Shown: one piece after another, positions 1-10,639 of the stretch
Numbering within the stretch: position 1 is the stretch's first letter
How the letters are laid out: each line of letters begins with the position of its first letter
Assembly (NCBI GenBank): GCA_035772735.1
Contig: JASDFA010000006.1
Coordinates: 63,628,001-63,692,000 of the forward strand
DNA length: 64,000 bases
Reading direction: 5' to 3'
Origin: Datura wrightii
Taxonomy: Eukaryota > Streptophyta > Magnoliopsida > Solanales > Solanaceae
The notes under the pieces: model-generated
What the model saw: only the letters and a program-made list of their open reading frames with translations
What the model was told of the DNA's origin: nothing
Database searches by the model: none
Made by a program: the position numbers and the translations under genes

Positions 1-120
1 AAGAACCCTTCCGAATCTGTTAAGGAATTTGCAAGCCCTAGCTTTGCTCTAAGAGAATCGTCTGAATTTACTTGTGAATTTCCTAACTGGTTTTGGAAAG
101 AATGAGAGATAGGGTCGACA
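1..120. other. Left flank, unidentified
   Basis: No gene, repeat or motif is recognised in these bases. They precede the first TRIM monomer, whose LTR end begins near 121. Confidence 0.4.
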
Positions 121-2215
121 ATGTAATAGCCCAGACCGCCGCTTGTAGAAATTGTCCGCTTTGGGGCTCACCCCCTCACGGTTTTAAAACGCATCTACAA
201 GGGAGAGGTATCCAAGCACTTATAAAGTACTCTTCGTTCTCCTCCCCAACCGATGTGGGATTTGCCTAAGGCAAGCCTCACATTCAACACCCTTGGGACT
301 CAGCGTCCTTGCTGAGGTTTGCCCCACCACTGGCCCGACACCGGCTCTGATACCAACTGTAACAGCCCAGACCACCGCTTGTAGAAATTGTCCGCTTTGG
401 GGCTCGCCCCTCACGGTTTTAAAACGCGTCTACAAGGGAGAGGTATCCAAACACTTAAAAAGCACTCTTTGTTCTCCTCCCCAACTGATGTGGGATTTGC
501 CAAAGGCAAGCCTCACGCTCACCCCCCATGGGACTCAGCGCCCTCGCTGAGGTTTGCCCCACCAACGGCCCAGCACCGGCTCTGATACCAACTGTAACAG
601 CCCAGACCGCCGCTTGTAGAAATTGTCCGCTTTGGGGCTCACCCCCTCACATTTTTAAAATGCGTCTACAAGAGAGAGGTATCCAAGCACTTATAAAGTA
701 CTCTTCGTTCTCCTCCCCAACCGATGTGGGATTTGCCTAAGGCAAGCCTCACACTCACCCCCCCATAGGACTCAGCGTTCTCGTTGAGGTTTGCCCCACA
801 ACCGGCCCGGCACCGTCTCTGATAACTACTATGACAGCCCAGACCGCCGCTTGTAGAAATTGTCCGCTTTGGGGCTCACCTCCTTACGGTTTTAAAACGT
901 GTCTACAAGGGAGAGGTATCCAAGCACTTATAAAGTACTCTTCGTTCTCCTCCCCAACTGATGTTGGATTTGCCTAAGGCGAGCCACACACTCACCCCCC
1001 CTCGGGACTCAGCACCCTCGCTGAGGTTTGCCCCAACACTGGCCCGGCACCGGCTCTGATACCAACTGTAATAGCCATAGACCGCCGCTTGTAGAAATTG
1101 TCCGCTTTTGGCCTCACCCCCTCACGGTGTTTAAAATGCGTCTACAAGGGAGAGGTATCCAAGCACTTATAAAGCACTCTTCGTTCCCCTCCCCAACCGA
1201 TGTGGGATTTTCCTAAGGCAAGCCTCACACTCACCCCCCCTTGGGACTCAGCGTCCTCACTGAGGTTTGCCCCACCACCTACCCGGCACCGGCTCTGATA
1301 CCAACTATAACAGCCCAAACCGCCGCTTGTAGAAATTGTCCACTTTGGGGCTCACCCCCTCATGGTTTTAAAACGCGTCTACAAGGGAGTGGTATCCAAG
1401 CACTTATAAAGCACTCTTCGTTGTCCTCCCCAACAGATGTGGGATTTGACTAAGGCAAGCGTCACACTCACCCTCCCTTGGGAATCAGCGTCCTCGCTAA
1501 GGTTAGCCCCACCACCAGCCCGGCACCAGCTCTGATACCAACTGTAACAGCCCAGACAGCCGCTTGTAGAAATTGTCCGCTTTGGGGCTCACCCCCTCAC
1601 GGTTTTAAAACGCGTCTTCAAGGGAGAGGTACCCAAGCACTTATAAAGCACTCTTCATTCTCCTCCCCAACTGATGTGGGATTTGCCTAATGCAAGCCTC
1701 ACGCTCACCCCTCCCCCTCAGGACTCAGCACCCTCGCTGAGGTTTTCCCCACCACCGGCCCGGCACCGGCTCTGATACCAACTGTAACAGCCCTAGACCG
1801 CCGCTTGTAGAAATTGTCCGCTTTGGGGCTCACCCCCTCATGGTTTTTAAAACGCGTCTACAAGGGAGAGGTACCCAAGAACTTATAAAGCACTCTTCAT
1901 TCTCCTGCCCAACCGATGTGGGATTTGCCTAAGGCAAGTCTCACACTACTATAACAGCCCAGACGGCCGCTTGTAGAAATTGTCTGCTTTGGGGCTCACC
2001 CCCTCACGGTTTTAAAACGCGTCTACAAGGGAGAGGTATCCAAGCACTTATAAAGCACTCTTCGTTCTCCTCCCCAACCGATATGGGATTTGCCTATGGC
2101 AAGCCTCACACTAACCCCCCTCGGGACTCGGTGCCCTTGCGGATGTTTGCCCCACCACCGTCCCGGCACCGGCTCTGTTACCAACTGTAACAACAACTAT
2201 AACAGCCCTAGACCG
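121..2215 (-). repeat. TRIM tandem array, left arm (minus orientation)
   Basis: About nine head-to-tail copies of a ~238-bp unit occupy this stretch, all minus-oriented. Read on the minus strand, each unit is an LTR followed by a primer-binding site TGGTATCAGAGCC (complement of initiator tRNA-Met) and a G-rich polypurine tract. GATGTGGGATTT, the complement of the LTR motif AAATCCCACATC, recurs near 243, 490, 723, 959, 1199, 1437, 1674, 1915 and 2080. There is no coding capacity. The ~70-codon open frames that recur here are frame shadows of a CpG-rich repeat. The structure matches TRIM (terminal-repeat retrotransposon in miniature) in tandem form. The copy near 1950 has two LTRs almost abutting, without the interior. 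Confidence 0.9.
1302..1868. repeat. Left arm of long inverted repeat
   Basis: This segment is almost identical to the reverse complement of 2282-2848, with a symmetry axis near 2075. I compared it in 60-base blocks. Blocks between about 1374 and 1868 matched without a difference where checked, and two differences appear near 1305-1325. Both arms are built of TRIM monomers, yet the identity is far above that of ordinary neighbouring monomers. Confidence 0.85.
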
Positions 2216-2281
2216 CCTTAGGCAAATCCCACATCGGTTGGGGAGGAGAACGAAGAGTGCTTTCTAAGTGCTTGGATACCT

Positions 2282-2848
2282 CTCCCTTGTAGACGCGTTT
2301 TAAAAACCATGAGGGGGTGAGCCCCAAAGCGGACAATTTCTACAAGCGGCGGTCTAGGGCTGTTACAGTTGGTATCAGAGCCGGTGCCGGGCCGGTGGTG
2401 GGGAAAACCTCAGCGAGGGTGCTGAGTCCTGAGGGGGAGGGGTGAGCGTGAGGCTTGCATTAGGCAAATCCCACATCAGTTGGGGAGGAGAATGAAGAGT
2501 GCTTTATAAGTGCTTGGGTACCTCTCCCTTGAAGACGCGTTTTAAAACCGTGAGGGGGTGAGCCCCAAAGCGGACAATTTCTACAAGCGGCTGTCTGGGC
2601 TGTTACAGTTGGTATCAGAGCTGGTGCCGGGCTGGTGGTGGGGCTAACCTTAGCGAGGACGCTGATTCCCAAGGGAGGGTGAGTGTGACGCTTGCCTTAG
2701 TCAAATCCCACATCTGTTGGGGAGGACAACGAAGAGTGCTTTATAAGTGCTTGGATACCACTCCCTTGTAGACGCGTTTTAAAACCATGAGGGGGTGAGC
2801 CCCAAAGTGGACAATTTCTACAAGTGGCCGTTTGGGCTGTTATAGTAG
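2282..2848. repeat. Right arm of long inverted repeat
   Basis: Partner of 1302-1868. Moving toward the axis, identity falls off at 2221-2281 (five differences in 60 bases). Moving outward, homology ends at 2848, where the right copy jumps directly from one LTR to the next. The unmatched centre is about 410 bp. Confidence 0.85.
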
Positions 2849-3746
2849 TGTGAGACTTGCCTTAGCCAAATCCCACATCGGTTGGTGAGGAGAACGAAGA
2901 GTGCTTTATATGTTCATGGATACCTCTCCCTTGTAGACGCGTTTTAAAACCGTGAGGGGGTGAGCCCCAAAGCGGACAATTTCTACAAGCGGCGGTCTGG
3001 GCTGTTATAGTTGGTATTAGAGCTGGTGCCGGGCCGGTGGTGGGGCTAACCTCAGTGAGGACGCTGATTCCCAAGGGGGGGTGAGTGTGACGCTTGCCTT
3101 AGTCAAATCCCACATCTGTTGGGGAAGAGAACGAAGAGTGCTTTATAAGTGCTTGGATACCTCTCCCTTGTAGACGTGTTTTAAAACCGTGAGGGGGTGA
3201 GCCCCAAAGTGGACAATTTCTACAAGCGGTCGTCTGGGCTGTTATAGTAGTGTGAGACTTGCCTTAGCCAAATCCCACATCGGTTTGCGAGGAGAAGAAA
3301 GAGTGCTTTATAAGTTCATGGATACATCTCCCTTGTAGACGCGTTTTAAAAACCGTGACGGGGTGAGCCCCAAAGCGGACAATTTCTACAAGCGGCGGTC
3401 TAGGGCTGTTACAGTTGGTATCAGAGCCGGTGTCGGGCCGGTGGTGGGGAAAACCTCAACGAGGGCGCTGAGTCCCGAGGGGGGGGGTGAGCGTGAGGCT
3501 TGCATTAGGCAAATCCCACATCGGTTGGGGAGGAGAACGAAGAGTGCTTTATAAGTGCTTGGGTACCTCTCCCTTGAAGACGCGTTTTAAGACCTTGAGG
3601 GGGTGAGCCCCAAAGCGGACAATTTCTACAAGCGGCGGTCTGGGCTGTTACAGTTGGTATTAGAGCCGGTGCCGGGCCAGTGGTGGGTCAAACCTCAGCG
3701 AGGACGCTGAGTCCCAAGGGGGGGTGAGTGTGACGCTTGCCTTAGG

Positions 3747-5363
3747 AAATTCCCACATCGGTTGGGGAGAAGAACGAAGAGTGCTTTCTAAGTGCTTGGA
3801 TACCTCTCCCTTGTAGACATGTTTTAAAAATCGTGAGGGGGTGAGCCCCAAAGCGGACGATTTCTACAAGCGGCGGTCTAGGGCTATCACTGTTGGTATC
3901 AGAGCCGGTGCCGGGCCGGTGGTGGGGCAAACCTCAGCGAGGACGCTGAGTCCCAAGGGGGGGTGAGTGTGAGGCTTTCCTTAGGCAAATCCCACATCGG
4001 TTGGGGAGGAGAACGAAGAGTACTTTCTAAGTGCTTGGATACCTCTCCCTTGTAGACGCATTTTAAAACAATGAGGGGGTGAGCCCCAAAGTGGACAATT
4101 TCTACAAGCGGCAGTCTAGGGATGTTACAGTTGCTGTTACAGTTGGTATCAGAGCCGTTGCCGGGCGGGTGGTGGGGCAAACCTCAGCGAGGGGGCTTAG
4201 TCCCGAGGGGGGGATGAGTGTGAGGCTTGCCTTAGGCAAATCCCACATCAGTTGGGGAGGAGAACGAAGAGTGCTTTATAAGTGCTTGGATACCTCTCCC
4301 TTGTAGACGCGTTTTAAAATCTTGAGGGGGTGAGCCCCAAAGCGGATAATTTCTACAAGCGGCAGTCTGGGCTGTCACAGTAGTGTGAGGCTTGCCTTAA
4401 GTAAATCCCACATCGGTTGGGGAGGAGAACGAAGAGTTCTTTATAAGTTCTTGGATACCTCTTCCTTGATGACACGTTTTAAAACCGTGAGGGGGTGAAC
4501 CCCAAAGCGGACAATTTCTACCAGCACGGTCTGGGCTGTTAATGTTGGTATCAGAGCCAGTGTCGGGCTGGTGGTGGGGCAAACCTCAGCGAGGACGCTG
4601 AGTCCCAGGGGGGTGAGTGTGAGTCTTGCCTTAGGAAAATCCCACATCGGTTGGGGAGGAGAACGAAGAGTGCTTTATAATTGCTTGGATACTTGTCCCT
4701 TGTAGACGCGTTTTAAAAACCGTGAGGGGGTTAGCCCCAAAGCGGACAATTTCTATAAGCGTTGGTCTAGGGCTGTTACAGTTGCTGTTATAGTTGGTAT
4801 CAGAGCTGGTGCCGGGCCGGAGGTGGGGCAAACCTCAGTGAGGGCGCTGAGTCCCGAGGGGGGGTTAGTGTGAGGCTTGCCTTAGGCAAATCCCATATCG
4901 GTTGGGGAGGAGAACGAAGAGTTCTTTATAAGTTCTTGGATACCTCTCCCTTATATACGCGTTTTAAAAACCAGGAGGGGGTAAGCCCCAAAGCGGACAA
5001 TTTCTACAAGCGGCGGTCTAGGGCTGTTACAGTTGGTATCAGAGCCGGTGCCGGGCCGGTGGTTGGGCAAACCTTAGCGAGGGTGCTGAGTCCTGAGGGG
5101 GGGTGAGTGTGAGGCTTGCCTTAGGCAAATCCCACATCAGTTGGGGAGGAAAACGAAGAGTGCTTTATAAGTGTTTGGATACCTCTCCCTTGTAGACGCG
5201 TTTTAAAAACCGTGAGGGGGTGAGCCCCAAAGCGGACAATTTCTACAAGCGGTGGTCTGGGCTGTAACAGTTGGTATTAGAGCCGGTGCCGGGCCGGTGG
5301 TGGGTCAAACCTCAACGAGGACGCTGAGTCCCAAGGGGGGGTAAGTGTGACGCTTGCTTGAGG
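3747..5363 (+). repeat. Higher-order repeat copy 1 (7 TRIM monomers, 1617 bp)
   Basis: Seven monomers start near 3747, 3986, 4230, 4402, 4634, 4886 and 5124. Each matches the monomer 1617 bp downstream better than its neighbour. Diagnostic variants include CTTCCTTGATGACACG (near 4466), ATACTTGTCCC (near 4690), TACTTTCTAAGTG (near 4020) and a doubled GTTGCTGTTA before the PBS. Confidence 0.85.
5108..5345 (+). mobile_element. Representative TRIM monomer (LTR plus interior)
   Basis: A well-preserved 238-bp unit. The LTR runs 5108-5269 (162 bp, TGTGAGG...TGTAACA, so TG...CA ends). The PBS-like TTGGTATTAGAGC starts at 5271. The interior is only ~76 bp and ends in an AAGGGGGGG polypurine tract just before the next LTR at 5346. 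No protein is encoded, so any movement would need enzymes supplied in trans. I see no 5S rRNA-like block, so it does not look like the Cassandra family. Confidence 0.8.
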
Positions 5364-6980
5364 CAAATCCCACATCGGTTGGGGAGGAGAACGAAGAGTG
5401 CTTTACAAGTGCTTGGATACCTCTCCCTTGTAGACGCGTTTTAAAAATCGTGAGGGGGTGAGCCCCAAAGCGAACAATTTCTACAAGTGGCGGTCTAGGG
5501 CTGTCACTATTGGTATCAGAGCCGGTGCCGGGCCGGTGGTGGGGCAAACCTCAGCGAGGACGCTGAGTCCCAAGGGGGGGTGAGTGTGAGGCTTTCCTTA
5601 GGCAAATCCCACATCGGTTGGGGAGGAGAACGAAGAGTACTTTCTAAGTGCTTGGATACCTCTCCCTTGTAGACGCGTTTTAAAACAATGAGGGGGTGAG
5701 CCCCAAAGTGGATAATTTCTACAAGCGGCAGTCTAGGGCTGTTACCATTGCTGTTACAGTTGGTATCAGACCCGCTGCCGGGCCGGTGGTGGGGCAAACC
5801 TCAGCGAGGGGGCTGAGTCCCGAGGGGGGGTGAGTGTGAGGCTTGCCTTAGGCAAATCCCACATCGGATGGGGAGGAGAACGAAGAGTGCTTTATAAGTG
5901 CTTGGATACCTCTCCCTTGTAGATGCGTTTTAAAATCGTGAGGGGGTGAGCCCCAAAGCAGACAATTTCTACAAGCGGCGGTCTGGGCTGTCACAGTAGT
6001 GTGAGGCTTGCCTTAAGCAAATCGCACATCGGTTGGGGAGGAGAACGAAGAGTTCTTTATAAGTACTTATATACCTCTTCCTTGATGACACGTTTTAAAA
6101 CCGTGAGGGGGTGAGCCACAAAGCGGACAATTTCTACAAGCAGCGGTCTGGGCTGTTAAAGTTGGTATCAGAGCCGGTGCCGGGCCGGTGGTGGGGCAAA
6201 CCTCAGCAAGGACGCTGAGTCCCAGGGGGGTGAGTGTGAGTCTTCCCTTAGGAAAATCCCATATTAGTTGGGGAGGAGAACGAAGAGAGCTTTATAAATG
6301 CTTGGATACTTGTCCCTTGTAGATGCGTTTTAAAAACCGTGAGGGGGTGAGCCCCAAAGCGGACAATTTCTATAAGCGGCGGTCTAGGGCTGTTACAGTT
6401 GCTATTACAGTTGGTATCAGAGCTGGTGCCGGGCCGGAGTTGGGGCAAACCTCAGCGAGGGCGGTGAGTCCCAAGGGGGGAGAGTGTGAGGCTTGCCTTA
6501 GGCAAATCCCACATCGGTTGGGGAGGAGAACGAAGAGTGCTTTATAAGTTCTTGGATACGTCTCCCGTGTAGACGCATTTTAAAAACCATGAGGTGGTGA
6601 GCCCCAAAGCGGACAATTTCTACAAGCGGCGGTCTAGGGCTGTTACAGTTGGTATCTGAGCCGGTGCCGGGCCAGTGGTTGGACAAACCTCAGCGAGGGC
6701 GCTGACTCCCGAGGGGGGGTGAGTGTGAGGCTTGCCTTAGGCAAATCCCACATCGGTTGGGGAGGAGAACGAAGAGTGCTTTATAAGTGTTTGGATACCT
6801 CTCCCTTGTAGATGCGTTTTAAATACCGTGAGGGGGTGAGCCCCAAAGCGAACAATTTCTACAAGCGGCGGTCTGGGCTGTTATAGTTTGTATTAGAGTC
6901 GGTGTCGGGCCAGTGGTGGGGCAAACCTCAGCGAGGACGCTGAGTCCCAAGGGGGGGTGAGAGTGAGGCTTGCCTTAGGC
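5364..6980 (+). repeat. Higher-order repeat copy 2
   Basis: Repeats the seven-monomer order of 3747-5363, including the internal-less LTR-LTR junction (near 4382 in copy 1 and 6000 in copy 2). By eye, 3980-4270 against 5597-5887 differ at about a dozen positions. Partial further copies flank both sides, since 3508 pairs with 5124 and 6743. Confidence 0.85.
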
Positions 6981-7360
6981 AAATCCCACATCGGTTGGGG
7001 AGGAGAACGAAGAGTGCTTTACAAGTGCTTGGATACCTCTCCCTTGTAGATGCATTTTAAAACCCGTGAGGGGGTGGGCCCCAAAGCGGACAATTTCTAC
7101 AAGCGACGGTCTAGGGCTGTTACAGTTGGTATCAGAGCCAGTGCCGGGCCGGTGGTGGGACAAACCTCAGCGAGGACACTGAGTCCCAAGAGGGGGTGAG
7201 TGTGAGGCTTGCCTTAGGCAAATCCCACATCGGTTGGAGGAGGAGGAAGAGTACTTTATAAGTGCTTGGATAGCTCTCCCTTGTAGACGCGTTTTAAAAT
7301 CGTGAGGGGGTGAGCCCCAAAGCAGACAACTTCTACAAGCGGCAGTCTAGGCGTTGTAGA

Positions 7361-7985
7361 CTGTTCCTCTGATATCCCTCCTAAATAATACTAATAAGAT
7401 GTTGTTTACGAGTTAAGATTTTAGGGTTTTATAAAATTTCCCCTAAAATATTTAATGAAATTTTTGCCAGTCAGTTGGTATGACTTAATCTATGAGTGGT
7501 ACAATGATTCCACGATTCATACCACCGCTGGTGGTTATCAACCCTACTTCAATCTAGCACTTTAAACTTTTCCATGGATGCCTAGTATGACTCATATCAA
7601 TATCCTATGACTCATAGGATTATCCATATCTCAGTCCTGAGTATTTCTCTGACCCCTCTCATGACCTATCCTAGGGATCGTACTGTTGTACCATGAGTCG
7701 TATCCTGACCTGTGGTTAGCTTGAATATTCTTGGACACAACTCTGAGTTATTCCATGAATGGCAAGTACGATTCACACCAAGGTGGCATGATTTGTGACA
7801 TGGATTCATAGTTTCTCCAACCTCATTCACTGAGTATCTCCATTCTCTAGTTATGAGTCTAGGTACGATCCGTACCTCGATTGCACCAGTTGTATTGTGA
7901 CTTATACTGAGATCTTTTTCCCAAATTTCTGAAAAATAAATTTTAAATCTCAAGGCTAGTCTTAGGAAGTTCTGGGGTATTACCA
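7361..7985 (-). repeat. 3' LTR (partial) of minus-strand chromovirus A
   Basis: On the minus strand the LTR starts at 7985 (TGGTAATACCCC, a decayed TGTAACACC) and runs left. Its first ~300 bp match the LTR fragment at 31640-31954, including the shared block around AGATCTTTTTCCCAAATTTC. The distal part is missing, and the TRIM array begins at the left edge. The motif ACGACTCATGG typical of this LTR family is present. Confidence 0.75.
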
Positions 7986-8003
7986 TATCTCCCCCTTGGG
8001 CAT
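7986..8003 (-). promoter_or_regulatory. Polypurine tract of chromovirus A
   Basis: The minus strand reads CCCAAGGGGGAGATA directly before the LTR start. It is preceded by the ATTCGAGGACGAAT block that sits upstream of the PPT in Tekay-like elements. Confidence 0.75.
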
Positions 8004-8199
8004 ATTCGTCCTCGAATGTAGGCTAGACAAACTAAAAAACTGGGAAATAAGCTAAAATCCCAAACTGAAAACTATTAGCTAATTTCTGAAGGAGTGACTT
8101 ATTCCGAACTGATATAAGCATACTAACTGAGGTGATGCAACTAGGGTGCATAATTTAAATCTGAATAAAGATTATTAGTACGGATCATAAGAGAGTATT

Positions 8200-8849
8200 G
8201 AGGAGGAATTTAGTACATGATGCTGGAGCTGAATTGGAAGGGAACAAATGAGGGCATTTAGCTATCATGTCTGCTTCTGCTTCGCATTTAGCTCCCTCAA
8301 CTAGATGGTTCCTCCACAAAGCCTTTACTGAAGCGACCTCCTTGTTTTTCAGCTTAAGAACTTGACGGTCTAGGACTTGAAATGGAACTTATTCATAAGA
8401 CAGGCTTTCCATTACACCAACACTTTCTAGAGGCACTATTGATGCACTTCTTTAGCAATGACACATGAAAGACTGGGTGCACTGATGCTAACTCTACAGG
8501 TAATTCTAACTCATAAGCCACCTTGCCAATGTATCTCAAGTTTATGCAAGGTCCAATATATCTTGGATTGAGTTTTCCTTTCTTTCCAAAATTCATCACC
8601 CCTTTCATAGGTGAAATATTCAGATAAACCCAATCGTGCACATTGAACTCTAGCTCTCTTCTCCTCATATCTGCATACTATTTCTGTCGGCTATGAGTTG
8701 TTTTCAACTTTTCTCTGATAAGCTGAACCTTTTGCATAGCCTCATGAACTGAGTCTAGTCCTAACTTCGAACCATCATATAGGATATCTACACCTCCTAC
8801 CATACAATGCCTCAAACAGGACCATTTGGATGCTAGAGTGGTAGTTGTT
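8200..8849 (-). pseudogene. Chromovirus A integrase C-terminus and chromodomain
   Basis: Minus-strand coding relic. The segment 8393-8668 encodes the integrase C-terminal GPY/F-like region (LNPRYIGP, KVAYELELP, HPVFHVSLLKKC). Downstream (8280-8390), in another frame, lies a chromodomain-like stretch with VLDRQVLKLKNK and ALWRNHLVEGA. Upstream (to 8849), NNYHSSIQMVLFEALYGRRC is the end of the integrase core. Frames are interrupted by stops and shifts. The chromodomain is known from chromoviruses to guide integration into heterochromatin. The gene is cut at 8849 by an LTR fragment, and about 110 integrase residues are missing at that break. Confidence 0.8.
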
Positions 8850-9621
8850 TGTCACGACCTGGAGATAGTCTCGGATCGATACATGGGACAAGAAACCCCG
8901 AGAGGCTCCAAGTCGACCCATGGCATGAACATACATCTAACTCAATCATAATTAAGTGGACGGTCATCACAAATATCATAGCAAAAGTCTAAACTAAACA
9001 TCACATCTGATTATATGCACAAATCTAAAACAAAATACAACTATGTCCGAAGAAGCCTCTAACACTGATGAGTTGATCGAACAAGACCCAAATAACTTTC
9101 TAAAATCATAAACTGAAGATACCACAGACAACTGATATGAAGGACCCTTGTAAGATGAGGACTCACCGATTGAGCCTGAGGAAAGCTAACTCCGGGAATC
9201 TGACTAGCGATGAGACTGAGCCTAGATGTCGGAACCTATATCAAGAAATGATACAATATAGAGTATGCGGTCAGTACATGGAATGTACCGAGTATGCAAG
9301 GTAAGTAAAACCGCGAAGTAAGTAAAATCATTAAACATATATAAAACATAATCAAGACAAAATCCTGAGAGTAGGGATTCCATGCTATTTTCTGAAACCA
9401 TGATCTGAACATAACTAAAGATCATAGCTGAATTGAGTGACCCAAAGCTGAAAACTTATAATCATAAGTAAGACCAAACACAGGGCCAAACCTACTGAAA
9501 ACATAATATTATGACTAATATACATGCATAATTAAAATCATGAGGAACAATGGGAGACTCGTCATATTACCGACATTACCACAATAGAGCTTATGTCGTC
9601 CTGACTATCGTTGTCAAGTGG
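8850..9621 (-). repeat. LTR fragment (3' part) of a TGTCACGACC-type chromovirus
   Basis: Starts on the plus strand with TGTCACGACC, which is the LTR end in minus sense (GGTCGTGACA). It contains the conserved ATACAATATAGAGTATGCGG / GTACATGGAATGTACCGAG region shared with 54470-54520 and, inverted, with 63780-63840. The LTR 5' half is absent, and the right edge joins integrase sequence at about 9622. It is therefore a truncated LTR left by deletion, not a clean insertion. Confidence 0.75.
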
Positions 9622-10060
9622 GTAGTCTAGCATAATCCTTAGCTGAATCGGTTGTCTTAGCTGGTAGGAAATATGCTAACTTAGTTATCTAGTCTACAAC
9701 CGCCCAAATGAAATCATGTTGTTGGCGAGTATGAGGTAAACTTTTGATGAAGTCCATATTCACTTCCTCCCACTTCCAAGTAGGAATACTAATATCCTGA
9801 GTCATACCCCCAGGTCTCTAATGTTCAACCTTAACTTGTTGGTAGTTCGAAAAATTAGCTAAAAATTATGCAATTTCCTTCTTCATGCCATTCCACCAAT
9901 AGATTTTTCGTAGGTCACGATAAATCTTAGTGGAACTCGGATGAATAGAATACCTGGAGCTATGTCCTTCTGCCATTATTCGCTATTTTAAGTCGTCTGC
10001 TTCTAGAACACACAATCTGCCTTGCTATCAAAGCACACTATCTCCCCTTTTGGAGAAAGC
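9622..10060 (-). pseudogene. Chromovirus A integrase, zinc-binding and N-terminal core
   Basis: The minus strand encodes the H-H-C-C region (HSSRYSIHPSSTKIYRDL, then WWNGMKKEIA, NYQQVKVEH). The start of the catalytic core follows (MDFIKSLPHTR, FIWAVVD, ITKLAYFLPAKTTDSAKDYA). In-frame stops replace conserved residues (VVD*ITKLA; the first zinc-ligand Cys is lost). The right end at 10060 is the insertion site of the Athila element. The same chromovirus resumes at 22777 with RNase H/RT. Confidence 0.8.
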
Positions 10061-10397
10061 TGTTCTTGGGAAGAATTGCATGCCCAAGTATTACTCAAAT
10101 GCTTCGTTTTGACTTATTTATCTATTGTTATGTGTACATTCTCATGTGAATTTTAGTTAAATGTGAATTTATACAAACCAACATGATTAGTGTTGTTTTG
10201 CAGGTAAAAGGAAATTTTGGAAGCTAATATACATGTTGGTGAAGATCGGGAATGAACTTGGAAACAAGGAGTGGAAAATGACAAGGGAGAGCAGCAAAAA
10301 TAGGGGCTCCACGATGGAGCCGTGTCACGCTGCCATCGCAGAGGCATTCTGCCTCAGATGAAATAATTTTGGCAATTTCCAGTGGAGGTTCGCGTTA

Positions 10398-10414
10398 CCT
10401 CCGTGACACGGAGG
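10398..10414. repeat. Perfect hairpin CCTCCGTG-A-CACGGAGG in 5' LTR
   Basis: Eight-base perfect arms with a one-base loop. The same hairpin lies at 21612-21628 in the 3' LTR. It belongs to a repeated CG-rich module ending in CACGTTGAG. Confidence 0.85.
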
Positions 10415-10630
10415 CAGTCCCCGAGATGCACTTCGTGTCACGTTGAGTACAATTACCTGGAACATCAAGTTCCAGTGAAGGTGAGCGATAGCACCATGGC
10501 ACGGAGGCAAGGCTCCACGATGCAAGTTGTGCCACGTTGAGGTGCAATTGCTGGGGAGCTGACTTCCAGTGAGGGTCCGCGATACACTTGATGCCACGTT
10601 GCTTGTTATTCCAGGAAAAATTCTCAAGAG

Positions 10631-10639
10631 TATAAATAG
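10631..10639 (+). promoter_or_regulatory. TATA box of the Athila LTR
   Basis: TATAAATAG in the U3/R part of the 5' LTR. The 3' LTR has TATAAAAAG at the equivalent place, near 21880. Transcription of the element would start about 30 bases downstream. Confidence 0.6.

Larger units (their letters stand above)
2216..7360 (+). repeat. TRIM tandem array, right arm (plus orientation)
   Basis: About 23 head-to-tail TRIM units in plus orientation. The motif caaatcccacatc recurs near 2222, 2464, 2702, 2865, 3104, 3268, 3508, 3747, 3986, 4230, 4402, 4634, 4886, 5124, 5364, 5604, 5850, 6018, 6255, 6505, 6743, 6979 and 7216. Most steps are 232-252 bp. The short steps of 163-172 bp are LTR-LTR junctions lacking the interior. 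Each full unit has a TATA-like TTATAAG in the LTR, the PBS TGGTATCAGAGC and a PPT such as AAGGGGGGGTGAG. The last copy decays at about 7350. The array abuts the truncated LTR of a minus-strand chromovirus. Confidence 0.9.

Noticed and set aside
5108..5269. Cassandra TRIM (5S rRNA-containing LTR)
   Set aside because: I looked for a 5S-like internal promoter block in the LTR and saw none.
220..7163. Recurring 60-93 codon open frames in the TRIM array as a small-protein family
   Set aside because: They appear in many phases on both strands of a CpG-rich repeat with few stops. They cross the LTR/PBS boundary and have no start context or conserved coding frame.
121..7360. Regular ~238-bp repeats as a CRISPR array
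   Set aside because: Repeat units are far too long, no short unique spacers exist, and each unit has LTR, PBS and PPT structure. The context is a plant retroelement.
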